Positions 53,201 to 62,174 of a stretch of DNA of 64,000 bases are shown here, piece after piece. How positions within the stretch are numbered: position 1 is the first letter of the stretch; each line of letters opens with the position of its first letter. The translations under genes and the position numbers were made by a program. The stretch is taken from the NCBI RefSeq assembly GCF_014202995.1, contig NZ_JACHIA010000004.1, positions 329,348 to 393,347 on the forward strand. The letters run 5' to 3'. The notes below the pieces were generated by a model. That model saw nothing but the letters and a program-made list of their open reading frames with translations, made no database searches and had not been told where the DNA came from. The stretch is from Longimicrobium terrae. Its GTDB lineage: Bacteria; Gemmatimonadota; Gemmatimonadetes; Longimicrobiales; Longimicrobiaceae.

Positions 53201-56200
53201 AGGCCGTGGCGGAAATCTGGGCCGAGGTGCTGGGCGTGGAGCGGGTGGGGCGCCGGGACGACTTCTTCGGGCTGGGCGGGCACTCGCTGCTGGCCGTGCA
53301 GGTCATCTCCCGCATCCGCCAGGCGCTGGGGGTGGAAACCGCGCTGGGCGAGCTGTTCACCCGCCCCGTGCTGGCGGACTTTGCGCGGGAACTGCAGGGC
53401 GCGGCGCGCGCGCAGCTGCCGCCCATTCAGCCCGTGCGCGGCGACGGCCCCGTGCCGCTCTCCTTCGCGCAGCAGCGGCTGTGGTTCCTGGAGCAGCTGG
53501 GCGACCTGGGGAGCGCGTACCACATCCATCGCCCCCTGCGGCTGCGGGGCGAACTGGACCGCGAGGCGCTGGTACGCACGCTGGACGGGCTCATGGCCCG
53601 CCACGACGCGCTGCGCACCACGTTCGTGCGCGTGGACGGCGCCCCCGCGCAGCGCATCGCCCCGGCGCGGGGAAGCCGCTTTCCGCTGGTGGAGCACGAC
53701 CTGCGCGGCGAAGCGGACCCGGAGGCGGCGCTCGCCCCGCTGATGGCCGCGGAGGCCAACGCGCGCTTCGACCTGGAGCACGGCCCGCTCATCCGCGGCC
53801 GGCTGGTCCGCGTGGCGGAGGACGACCACGTCCTCCTTCTCACCATGCACCACATCGTCAGCGACGGGTGGTCCATGGGGGTGCTCTTCAGCGAGATGGC
53901 CGCGGGATACGCCGCGCACCGCGCGGGGCGGGAGCCGGCGCTGGCCGACCTTCCCGTGCAGTACCCGGACTACGCGGCGTGGCAGCGCCGGTGGGTGGAG
54001 GGCGACGTCCTCCGCGAGCAGGCGGAGTACTGGACCGGGGCGCTGGCGGGCGCCCCCGGGCTGCTGGAGCTTCCCGCGGACCGCCCCCGCCCGGCGGAAA
54101 TGGACCATCGCGGCGCGCAGCTCGGGGTGGAGCTGGACGAGGAGCTCACGGCCGGGGTGCGGGCGCTGTCCCGCCGGCACGGCGCCACGCCCTTCATGAC
54201 GGTGCTGGCGGCGTGGGCCACAGTGCTCAGCCGCCTGTCCGGGCAGAGCGACGTGGTGGTGGGCACGCCCACGGCCGGGCGCGGGCGGCGGGAGCTGGAG
54301 GGGCTCATCGGCTTCTTCGTAAACACGCTGGCGCTGCGGCTGGACCTGGCGGGCGGGCCCACGGTGGCGGAGCTGCTGGCGCAGACGCGGACGCGGGTGC
54401 TGGCGGCGCAGCATCACCAGGACATCCCCTTTGAGCAGGTGGTGGAGCGGGTGGACCCGGCGCGCAGCATGTCGCACACTCCGCTCTTTCAGGTGCTGCT
54501 CACGTGGCAGAACACGCCGGGGGGCGACGGGCTGGAACTGCCGGGGCTGCGGGTGGGCGGGGTGCAGTCCACCGTGCGGGCCACCTCCAAGTTCGACCTG
54601 TCGCTTTCGCTGCGCGACACGGAGGCGCGCATCGCGGGCGGAATCACGTACGCCACGGCGCTGTTCGACGAGGCGACGGTGGAGCGCCACGTGAGCTACC
54701 TGCTGCGCGTGCTGCGGGAGATGGTGGCGGATGAGAACCAGCGCGTGGACCGGCTGGCGCTCATGCCGGAAAGCGAGCGCGTCCGCGTGGTGGAGGAGTG
54801 GAACCGCACGGACGTTCCCTATCCCGCGGAGCTCTGCATCCACCAGCTGTTCGAGCGGCAGGTGGACCGCACGCCGGACGCCGTGGCCGTGGTGCACGAG
54901 GGGAAGTCTCTGACGTACGCGGAGCTGGACGCGGCGGCCAACCGGCTGGCGCACCACCTGCGCGCGCTGGGCGTGGGGCCGGAGGACCGCGTGGCGCTGT
55001 GCATGGAGCGCAGCCTGGATCTGCTCCCCGTCTTTTTCGGCATCATGAAGGCGGGCGCGGCGTACGTGCCGTTGGAGCCCACGCATCCCGCGGACCGCCT
55101 GGGCTACATGCTGCGCGACAGCGGGGCCCGGCTGCTGCTGTCGCAGTCGTGGCTGGCGGACGGGCTTCCGGAGGACCGGCCGCAGACGCTGTGGATGGAC
55201 CGCATGGCGGACGTGCTGGCGTCCGAGCCGGCGGGGCGTCCGGAAAGCGGCGTGCGGGCAGAGAACCTGGCGTACGTCTACTACACGTCCGGCTCCACGG
55301 GGCGGCCCAAGGGCGTGCTGATGCACCACTACGGGCCCACCAACTACTTCGACTGGGGCACCGGCGCGTACCGGGCCGCGGCGGGGCGGGGCGCGCCCGT
55401 CTTTTCGTCCATGGCGGTGGACCTGACGCTGGCCAACTTCATCCCCCTCTTCGCCGGCGAGCGCGTGACGCTGCTTCCCGAAGGGCCGGGGGTGGAGGCG
55501 CTGGCGGAGGCCATCCGGCGCGAGCCGGGGTTCGCCATGATCAAGATCACCCCCACGCACCTGGCGCTGCTCAACCAGTCGCTGGCGCCGCAGGACGCGG
55601 CGCGCGCGGCGGGAACGCTGGTGATCGGCGCGGACAACCTGATGGCGGAGCCCACGCTGTTCTGGCGCGAGCACGCTCCCGGCGTCCGGCTGCTGAACGA
55701 GTACGGGCCCACGGAGACCGTCGTGGGCTGCTCGCTGTACGAGATCCCCGCGGACCGGCCCGCGGCGGGGCGCATCCCCATCGGCAAGCCCATCCAGAAC
55801 CTGACCCACTACGTGCTGGACGCGCGGATGGCGCCGGTGCCGGCGGGCGTCTCCGGCGAGCTGTACATCGGCGGGGTCGGGGTGGCGCGCGGATACCTGG
55901 GGCGGCCGGGGCTGACGGCGGAGAAGTTTGTTCCGGACCCGTTCGCGGCGCAGCCGGGCGCGCGCTTCTACCGCACGGGCGACCGGGCGCGGTGGCTGCC
56001 GGACGGCGACCTGGAGTTTCTGGGACGCATCGACTTCCAGGTGAAGGTGCGGGGCTACCGCATCGAGCTGGGGGAGATCGAGGAGGGGCTCAAGGACCAC
56101 CCGGCGGTGCGCCACGCGGCGGTGCTGGTGCGCGAAGACACGCCGGGCGACACGCGGCTGGTGGCGTACTGGGTGGGCGACGGCCCGGCGGACGTGGAAA

Positions 56201-56701
56201 GCCTGCGCGCGCACCTGGGCGAGCGGCTTCCGGCGTACATGGTGCCCGCGGCGTACGTCCGGCTGGACCAGTTGCCGCTGGGGCGCACCGGCAAGCTGGA
56301 CCGCAAGGCGCTGCCGGCCCCGGAGGCGGACGCGTACTCCACCCGCGACTACGAGCCGCCCGTGGGGGAGATGGAGGAGTCGCTGGCGGAGATCTGGGCG
56401 GAGGTGCTGGGGATTGCGCGGGTGGGCCGCCGGGACAACTTCTTTGAGCTGGGCGGGCACTCGCTGCTGGCGATTACGCTGCTGGAGCGGATGCGCCAGC
56501 GCGGGCTGCACGCCGAGGTGCGCACGCTCTTTCTGTCCCCCGTCTTTGCCGATTTCGCGGCGAGCACGGACCAGGTGGTGGAACTGCGGATTTGAGCCGT
56601 CGTCGTTTCGTTTGATGACCTCCATCCCGACTCGTTCGCGCGGGTAGAGTCGCGGAACGCTCGAGACTCCATCCCGCGTACGGTTAGGAAACACCCGGGA
56701 C

Positions 56702-56821
56702 GGAACGCGGAGGACGCGGGGGGAACAGAAGGGGGACGCGGAGAAACTGAGGAGTTTCTCCGCGTCCCCTCCGTTTTTCCCCGCGTCCCCCTCTGTTTTT
56801 CCCCCGCGTCCTCCGCGTTCC
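56702..56821. terminator. Large nested inverted repeat and bidirectional terminator
   Basis: The core is a perfect 17-bp stem (56732-56748 with 56753-56769) with loop GAGG, followed by TTTTT at 56774-56778. Around it, 56702-56741 and 56781-56821 form a second, imperfect inverted repeat of about 40 bp per arm, with a second TTTTT at 56796-56800. It lies between the convergent G and racemase genes, where a two-way terminator is expected. The nested form may be a dispersed repeat family. Confidence 0.85.
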
Positions 56822-56884
56822 CCAATACCGAGCCTGGATGCGACGGGAGCCCGGGTGCCGCGCCTGCTCCGTCCCCCGGAAACG

Positions 56885-57658
56885 CTACGCGGCGGAGGCC
56901 CGCACCATTGCGCCCGGCAGCGACGGAATGCGGTCGCCAGCACCGTGTGCGGCAGTCTCCGCGGCGTGCGCAAAGCTCGACGCAATGGCCAGGAACGGGT
57001 CGATGCACTCCGGGTGCTCCGCGCCCCCGTGCAGCACGTTGGCCACCAGGTGGATCTCCGAGCACCCCACGATGAAGCCGTCGGTGCCGTACTTGGCCAG
57101 CAGCGAGCGTACGATGGGCGCCAGCGCGGCCGGGTCCGCCATCCGCTTGATCTGGTAGATCAGGTCGTCGTGGATCAGGTCCTGGTCGGCCGCCTCGGGA
57201 AACACGACCCGGTCCGCCACGTCTTCCCACCCCGGCTCGCGCTCAAACAGCGACACGTACCGCGTTCCCCGGGTGCACAGCATGAGGTAGCGGCCCCGGG
57301 TGCGGCGCAGCTGGGCCACGATCACCTCCGGCACGGAGATGATGGGGCGCCGCAGCTCCGCGGGAAGGCGGGGAAGCAGGTGGTGCGCCGTCATGCAGCA
57401 GATCACCAGCCGCGTGGCGCCCCGCTCCAGCAGCGCGGCCAACACTTCCTCCAGCATGGGCGACACGGTGTGCTCCTCGCCCGCCAGAAAGGCCGAGGTG
57501 CGGTCCGGGAACGCCGGGTTGGAATCCATCAGCACCCGCGGCGCGTCCTGCTCCCGCTCCCACGTGGCGCACCGGTACACCGTCCGCAGGAACTCGGCGG
57601 ACGCCAGCGGCCCCAGCCCGCCCACGATGCCCAGGACCTCACCCCGTAGACTCTTCAT
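56885..57658 (-). CDS. Aspartate/glutamate racemase family protein
   Basis: This 257-residue protein starts with the family's glycine-rich signature GIVGGLGPLASAEF. It has two candidate catalytic cysteines, in ICCMTAHH (about residue 87, where relatives have C-N-T-A-H) and in VGCSEIHL (about residue 199). This fits the cofactor-independent two-cysteine Asp/Glu racemase family (YgeA/McyF-like). It would convert an L-amino acid to its D-form in the cytoplasm. The exact substrate is unclear, and broad-specificity members exist. Inside an NRPS locus without stand-alone epimerisation domains it probably supplies a D-amino acid for an A domain, as McyF does in microcystin loci. The start is supported by TGAGGA three bases before ATG, one of the few clear Shine-Dalgarno sites here. 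It is divergent from the exporter genes and convergent with G. Confidence 0.88.
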   Translation of the reverse strand: MKSLRGEVLGIVGGLGPLASAEFLRTVYRCATWEREQDAPRVLMDSNPAFPDRTSAFLAGEEHTVSPMLEEVLAALLERGATRLVICCMTAHHLLPRLPAELRRPIISVPEVIVAQLRRTRGRYLMLCTRGTRYVSLFEREPGWEDVADRVVFPEAADQDLIHDDLIYQIKRMADPAALAPIVRSLLAKYGTDGFIVGCSEIHLVANVLHGGAEHPECIDPFLAIASSFAHAAETAAHGAGDRIPSLPGAMVRASAA

Positions 57659-58358
57659 GATTCCTCAGAATGGTGCGCGTGCGGGCGTGGTGCCGCAGCG
57701 TGGGCCGGAGCCGCGCGGGGAACCCCGGCCAGGGGACGGCCGGGGAGGGTTGCGCCACGGCATGCTCCGCCGCGGGGGCGGGTGCACGGGGCGCTCCGGG
57801 AAGGCGCGGGGTCCGGCGAGCGGGACCCCTTTTCTGCCACCGCGGAGACAGGAAGAGAAAAATCTAGCGGAATCTGTTCCCGGCGAAAATGGGTGTCCGC
57901 AAACCCGTGCCCGCGGCGGGGGGGAACGGGCCGCAACGCCTGACGCGCGGCGCGCTTTTTCCCCGGTCCGCAAGGGCGTCCCGGGCACGCGCCGGCGGCG
58001 TTCGCGGGGGAGGCGAAAGGACCCGGCCGCGGGCGCGGGGACACATCATTCCGGTCCCATCTTGCCCGCTGCCGCTTCCCGAAACGACCCCGAGTAGGTA
58101 AGTTTCACTCCTGCGTCGGGGGCGCCGCGGGCGCCTCCGGGCGCGTGCCGCGCGGCATGTCCCTTTCCGCTCGCCTGTTCCGTGACGGAACGCGGGCGGC
58201 GTGCGGCGTTGCGGGAACTTTGCCTCGCTGCTCCCCGCCTCCGGCGTGCACCACGATCCCTTTCCGCCCGTAGACGGCGAATTCCGCACCTCGCCCCCGC
58301 ATGCCGGCACTCGCCGCCGCGGCGGGGTGCGCACCGCATACGACCCGACCAGACACTG
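57659..58358. other. 700-bp divergent intergenic region
   Basis: This lies between the - strand racemase and the + strand ABC exporter, so promoters for both are expected. I see a small hairpin (57723-57730 with 57738-57745). There is an AT-richer patch around 57850-57895 and another around 58093-58108. No box pair is good enough to call. Open frames across it look like GC-bias artefacts. Confidence 0.5.
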
Positions 58359-60170
58359 ATGGCCAAGTTCGGAACAGACCCCGCGCCTCCGCTTCGCGAC
58401 GCGGTGAACCAGTACCGGCGCCTTCTGGTGCTGCTGCGCCCCTACTGGGGACGGCTCGGCCGGAGCATGATGCTGGCCCTGGTCATCGGCCTGATCGGCA
58501 TGGCGCCGCCGTACCTGTCCAAGCTGCTGATCGACGAGGTGTACCCCTCGCGTGACGTGACGCTGATGCACGTGCTGGTGGGCGGGCTGCTGGCCATTGC
58601 CGTGTCGGTGGCGTGCATGGAGTCCATCCGCAACTACTTCCAGTTCCAGGTCAGCTCGCGCCTGTCGGACGCGGCCTCGCTCCTGTTCTTCAACCACGTG
58701 CAGCACCTGCGCGCGCGGTTCTTTGAAGAGCACCAGGTGGGCGAGGTGATGAGCCGCTTCGTGGACGTGCGCCAGGCGCTGGGCACCGTGTCCAAGGCGT
58801 TCGGCACGGTGTTCATCCAGACCGTGTACCTGGTGCTGGTGCCCCCGTTCCTGTTTCTGCTGGAGTGGCGGCTGGCCCTGGTGGCGCTGGCCTTTGCCCC
58901 GCTCACGGTGGGCATCACCCTCCTTTCCACCCGCGTGCTGCGCGTCTACTTCAAGCGCATGGCCGAGGGGTACGCCGAGTTCCGCGCGTACCAGGTGGAG
59001 GTGTACAGCCACATCCGCACCCTCAAGACGTTCTCCGTTGAACACCAGGTGTTTGACCGCGCCCGCCGGCAGATCGACGTGGCGCTGGGGCACAACCTGC
59101 AGGGCGGCATCGTGGGGCAGGGCTTTACCCTGGCCAGCGCCGTCCTGGCGGCGGTGTCCACCGCGGTGTTCACCTGGTACGGGTGGACGCTGATCCTTGA
59201 GCAGAAGATGACGCTGGGCACCTTCATCGCCTTTGTGGCGTACCTGGCCTTCTTTACGCAGCCGCTCAAGGAAATCACCTCCATGTTCTCGGAGCTGCAG
59301 CAGTCGGCCGTGGGGCTGGCCCGCATGTTCGAGTACCTGGACGAAGAGGTGGAGCAGGACCCCGCCCTGGCGTACCATCCGCCCGCGCCGGTGGAGCACC
59401 GGCTGCGCGGCCGGGTGGAGCTGCGCAACGTGGCCTTCGGCTACCAGGCGGAGGAGCCGGTGCTGCACAACATCGACCTGGTGCTGGAACCCGGGGAGCT
59501 GACGGCGGTGGTGGGGCAGAGCGGCGCGGGCAAGAGTTCGCTGCTGCGCCTGATCTGCCGCCTGGAAGAACCGCTGGAGGGGCACGTGCTGTTTGACGGG
59601 ATGAGCGGGTCGTCCATCCCCCTGCCGGACGTGCGCAGGCAGATCGCCGTCGTCTGGCAGGACACCAGCCTGCTGCGGGGCAGCATCTGGGACAACCTCA
59701 CCATGGGGGTTCTGAACCCCAGCCGGGTGATGGTGGACGACATCGTGGGGCTGTGCCGGCTGGACGAGCTGATCGCCAAGCTGCCCAAGGGATATGAGAC
59801 GCACGTGGCCGAGTGGGGCGCCAGCCTTTCCGGCGGCCAGCGCCAGCGCATTTCGCTGGCCCGGGCGCTCATCCGCGACACGCCCATTCTGCTTCTGGAC
59901 GAGGCCACGTCCAACATCGACCAGCAGACGGAGGGCGCCATTCTGGAAGACCTGTTCTCGTACCGCGCGGGGCGTACGACGCTGTACGTGACGCACCGCG
60001 TCGCCACGGTGTCCACGGCCGACAAGATCTGCGTGATGCGCTCCGGCCGGGTGGTAGGGGTGGGGACGCACGAGTCGCTCCTGGCCACCTGTGATCCGTA
60101 CGTCGACATGGTGAACGCCGGCGGCCGCGACTCCGGCCGCGTGCCGGCGGCAAGGCCGGCCACCACCTGA
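58359..60170 (+). CDS. ABC exporter, fused membrane and ATPase domains
   Basis: This 603-residue half-transporter has an N-terminal membrane domain with about six helices (first near residues 28-50, next near 65-85, then about 140-190 and 250-300). The ATPase domain starts near residue 350. Walker A is GQSGAGKSS (about 387), the signature LSGGQRQR (about 488), Walker B LLLDEATS (about 508) and the switch histidine VTHR (about 543). No C39 peptidase domain precedes the membrane part, so it should not cleave leader peptides. It overlaps the following HlyD-type gene by one base (TGATG), so the pair forms a type I-like export unit, probably for the NRPS product. No outer-membrane partner is in the window. 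Start ATG 58359 (MAKFGTDP) is preferred; the frame is open further upstream, but those 59 residues are Arg-rich and not family-like. No clear Shine-Dalgarno. Confidence 0.93.
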   Translation: MAKFGTDPAPPLRDAVNQYRRLLVLLRPYWGRLGRSMMLALVIGLIGMAPPYLSKLLIDEVYPSRDVTLMHVLVGGLLAIAVSVACMESIRNYFQFQVSSRLSDAASLLFFNHVQHLRARFFEEHQVGEVMSRFVDVRQALGTVSKAFGTVFIQTVYLVLVPPFLFLLEWRLALVALAFAPLTVGITLLSTRVLRVYFKRMAEGYAEFRAYQVEVYSHIRTLKTFSVEHQVFDRARRQIDVALGHNLQGGIVGQGFTLASAVLAAVSTAVFTWYGWTLILEQKMTLGTFIAFVAYLAFFTQPLKEITSMFSELQQSAVGLARMFEYLDEEVEQDPALAYHPPAPVEHRLRGRVELRNVAFGYQAEEPVLHNIDLVLEPGELTAVVGQSGAGKSSLLRLICRLEEPLEGHVLFDGMSGSSIPLPDVRRQIAVVWQDTSLLRGSIWDNLTMGVLNPSRVMVDDIVGLCRLDELIAKLPKGYETHVAEWGASLSGGQRQRISLARALIRDTPILLLDEATSNIDQQTEGAILEDLFSYRAGRTTLYVTHRVATVSTADKICVMRSGRVVGVGTHESLLATCDPYVDMVNAGGRDSGRVPAARPATT

Positions 60171-61393
60171 TGCCCAGCACGATGCGTCCACCCGTGCCCC
60201 AGCCCGAGCTGCTGCTTCCCGAGGTTTCGCCCCGCGTGGTGGGCGGCCAGTGGGTTTCGCGCGCCGTCAGCCTTACGCTGCTCATTTTCACGGTGCTGTT
60301 CGGGAGCGCCATCCTGGCCTCCGTTCTGATCCGCCTCAAGGTGACCGTGGACGGCACGGGCGCCCTGCAGCCGGCGGGGATCTGGTCCGTCCGCGCCGAG
60401 GAGCCGGGCGTGGTGCGCGAGGTGCTCGTCCGCATGGGCGACACCGTGCGCGCGCAGCAGCCCATTGCCCGGCTGGACTCTCTGCAGCTGGCTTCGCAGC
60501 TGGACCAGCTCCGGTCTCGCCGGCGGGTGCTGGAGCTGGACCTGCGCCTGGCGCGCAACTCGGTTCCGCTGGAGGTGCGCTCCATCGCCGAAAAGCGCGC
60601 CGAGGCCAACGCCGCGCTCGTGCGGGCCAACGCCACGCTGCGCCAGCGCCTGGTGGAGCACGACATGGATCCGGACGTGGCCCGGATGCGGCAGACGTAC
60701 CAGCTGGGCTCCAACGTGGCCGTCGACGCGGCGCTGGCGGACGTGCTGGCCGCCGAGGCCGCCAATCGCACGGCGCACATCGACGGGGAGCGCCTGGGGC
60801 TCAAGAACATCGAGCAGGGCCGGCAGGTGGAGCAGGTGGCGGAGATGGACTTTCAGATCGCCACGCTGCAGCAGCGGCTCTCGCGGCTGACGCTGCACGC
60901 CCCCGCCTCCGGCGTCGTGCTCACGGACGGGCTGGAGCGGCTGTCGGGGACGATGCTGCAGGAAGGGCAGACGGTGATGGAGATCGCGCAGCACGGCGGC
61001 TGGCGCGCGGTGCTGCTGGTGGCGGAGCGCGACGTGTCGCGCATCCGCGTGGGCGACGAGACGCAGGTGGAGCTTCGCGCGTTCGGCCGGGTGGACGCGC
61101 CGGAGATCCGCGGTACGGTGATCACGGTGGGCGCCGAGCCCGCGGCCGGCGGCCCGCCGACGGAGAACCGCATGTTCCCCGTGACGGTGCGCCTGGACCC
61201 CAAGGACCTGCAGGAAGTGGGGGTAGACCGGCTGCGCCGCGGCTACACCGCGCAGGCCAAGATCGTCACGCGCTCGGAGCGGATGATCACCCTGATGTGG
61301 GAGTACCTGCTGCAGCGCATGGAACGCCGCCGCCCGCTGAACACGCCCGCGGCGCCGGCGGCGGCGGCGGCGGAACCCGCGGCGGTGCGCTAG
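60170..61393 (+). CDS. HlyD-family periplasmic adaptor of the ABC exporter
   Basis: This 407-residue membrane-fusion protein has a short cytoplasmic N-terminus, one transmembrane helix (about residues 26-48) and a first half-lipoyl segment (GALQPAGIWSVRAEEPGVV). A long helical hairpin rich in Leu/Arg/Glu spans about 95-235, followed by the second half-lipoyl segment (LTLHAPASGVVLTDG, about 240) and a beta-barrel region to about 370. It would link the inner-membrane exporter to an outer-membrane channel, which supports a Gram-negative envelope. The start codon overlaps the exporter's stop by one base, so the two are translated together. The C-terminus has an Ala/Pro run. The cargo is not shown by the sequence; export of the local nonribosomal peptide is inferred from position. 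Confidence 0.9.
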   Translation: MPSTMRPPVPQPELLLPEVSPRVVGGQWVSRAVSLTLLIFTVLFGSAILASVLIRLKVTVDGTGALQPAGIWSVRAEEPGVVREVLVRMGDTVRAQQPIARLDSLQLASQLDQLRSRRRVLELDLRLARNSVPLEVRSIAEKRAEANAALVRANATLRQRLVEHDMDPDVARMRQTYQLGSNVAVDAALADVLAAEAANRTAHIDGERLGLKNIEQGRQVEQVAEMDFQIATLQQRLSRLTLHAPASGVVLTDGLERLSGTMLQEGQTVMEIAQHGGWRAVLLVAERDVSRIRVGDETQVELRAFGRVDAPEIRGTVITVGAEPAAGGPPTENRMFPVTVRLDPKDLQEVGVDRLRRGYTAQAKIVTRSERMITLMWEYLLQRMERRRPLNTPAAPAAAAAEPAAVR

Positions 61394-61862
61394 GCCGCTC
61401 GCTCGTCCGTCCGCTCCACCCCGAGGGGTGAGGAGGGCGGTGCGGGTGGATTCCGGGGCGAGTGCCGGGGCGGGGCGCCGCTCCGTTTGCCGCCGTGCTC
61501 CGCTCGGATGCAGTGTTCGGTCGTGCGGTTCGAGTGACACGGTTCGCGCCCGGATTTCAGCGGTTTCCACCGGCGGATTGGCGGAGCACAGCGGAGCGCC
61601 GGGTTGCGATTCGCCCGGCGTACCTGTTAGTTTTTCGCCAATCAATCCATACTGCGGCAGGCATTACAGGCCAGCGCGCGCACCATCGCGCGCCGTCCAG
61701 ATGCACCCGGTTTCCACCGCTGCTCCGTGGATGCCGGGCCGCGCCGCCGCCGTGCCGCATGCGGCATGAGGACGGGGCGCACCTCCGCTCCCGCGCCCGG
61801 AACGATGGAAAGGTTCGCGGAACCCCGCGGGCTCCCGGTCCCCCCCCTCCCAGATCCGGCAC
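61394..61862 (+). other. 469-bp spacer before the MbtH-like gene
   Basis: No gene is supported. The only AT-richer stretch is 61625-61655 (around GTTAGTTTTTCGCC and CCATACTG). It may hold the promoter for the mbtH-NRPS unit, but no box pair is convincing. No terminator hairpin with a T-run was found after the HlyD gene. Confidence 0.45.
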
Positions 61863-62078
61863 ATGACGACGGACGCAACGGACGACACCAGCACGTACAT
61901 CGTCCTGGTGAACGACGAGGAGCAGTATTCACTCTGGCTCGCGGACCGGGAGATTCCCCGGGGCTGGACGGCCGTGGGCACGCCCGGCACCCGGGACCAG
62001 TGCCTCGCCTACATCCAGGAGGTGTGGACCGACATGAGGCCGCTCAGCCTGCGCCCGGATCCGTCCGCCGCGGCCTGA
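61863..62078 (+). CDS. mbtH: MbtH-like protein
   Basis: This small protein of 71 residues matches the MbtH family. It has the N-x-E-x-Q-x-S-x-W core (NDEEQYSLW, about residues 17-25), PRGW about ten residues later, and the closing VWTDMRP (about 55-61). The usual Pro after the first Trp is Leu here (SLWLAD). Members bind NRPS adenylation domains and are often needed for their folding or activity. It lies 96 bp upstream of NRPS H and may serve H and the other NRPS proteins, since no second copy is visible in the window. A hairpin with a T-run lies between it and H, so the small protein could be made in excess of H. No strong Shine-Dalgarno. Confidence 0.93.
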   Translation: MTTDATDDTSTYIVLVNDEEQYSLWLADREIPRGWTAVGTPGTRDQCLAYIQEVWTDMRPLSLRPDPSAAA

Positions 62079-62124
62079 AACACCGGGGCCGGCCGCCCCT
62101 GGCCGCATCTGTCCGATCCGTACC

Positions 62125-62159
62125 GGGCGGTGGTGAAATCCACCGCCCCATCCGTTTTT
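62125..62159 (+). terminator. Intrinsic terminator or attenuator between mbtH and NRPS H
   Basis: A 9-bp GC-rich stem (62125-62133 with 62140-62148) with loop TGAAAT is followed, six bases on, by TTTTT (62155-62159). This is the most textbook-like intrinsic terminator in the window. It ends only 15 nt before the NRPS start codon, so it may reduce read-through from mbtH into the large gene. Confidence 0.7.
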
Positions 62160-62174
62160 GCACTACGAGGCTGC

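Noticed and set aside
58182..58358. Upstream start for the ABC exporter
   Set aside because: The 59 extra residues are Arg-rich and not like an exporter N-terminus; ATG 58359 fits the family better.
57864..60191. 775-codon antisense frame opposite the ABC exporter
   Set aside because: It is the mirror of a gene with all ABC motifs; its translation has no recognisable domain.
61600..61660. Possible promoter before mbtH (TTGCGA or CATACT-like boxes)
   Set aside because: The boxes match consensus poorly and several equally weak alternatives overlap.
61428..61769. Open frame of 113 codons between HlyD and mbtH, and another from 61727 overlapping mbtH
   Set aside because: Neither resembles a known family; the second overlaps the well-supported MbtH-like gene out of frame.
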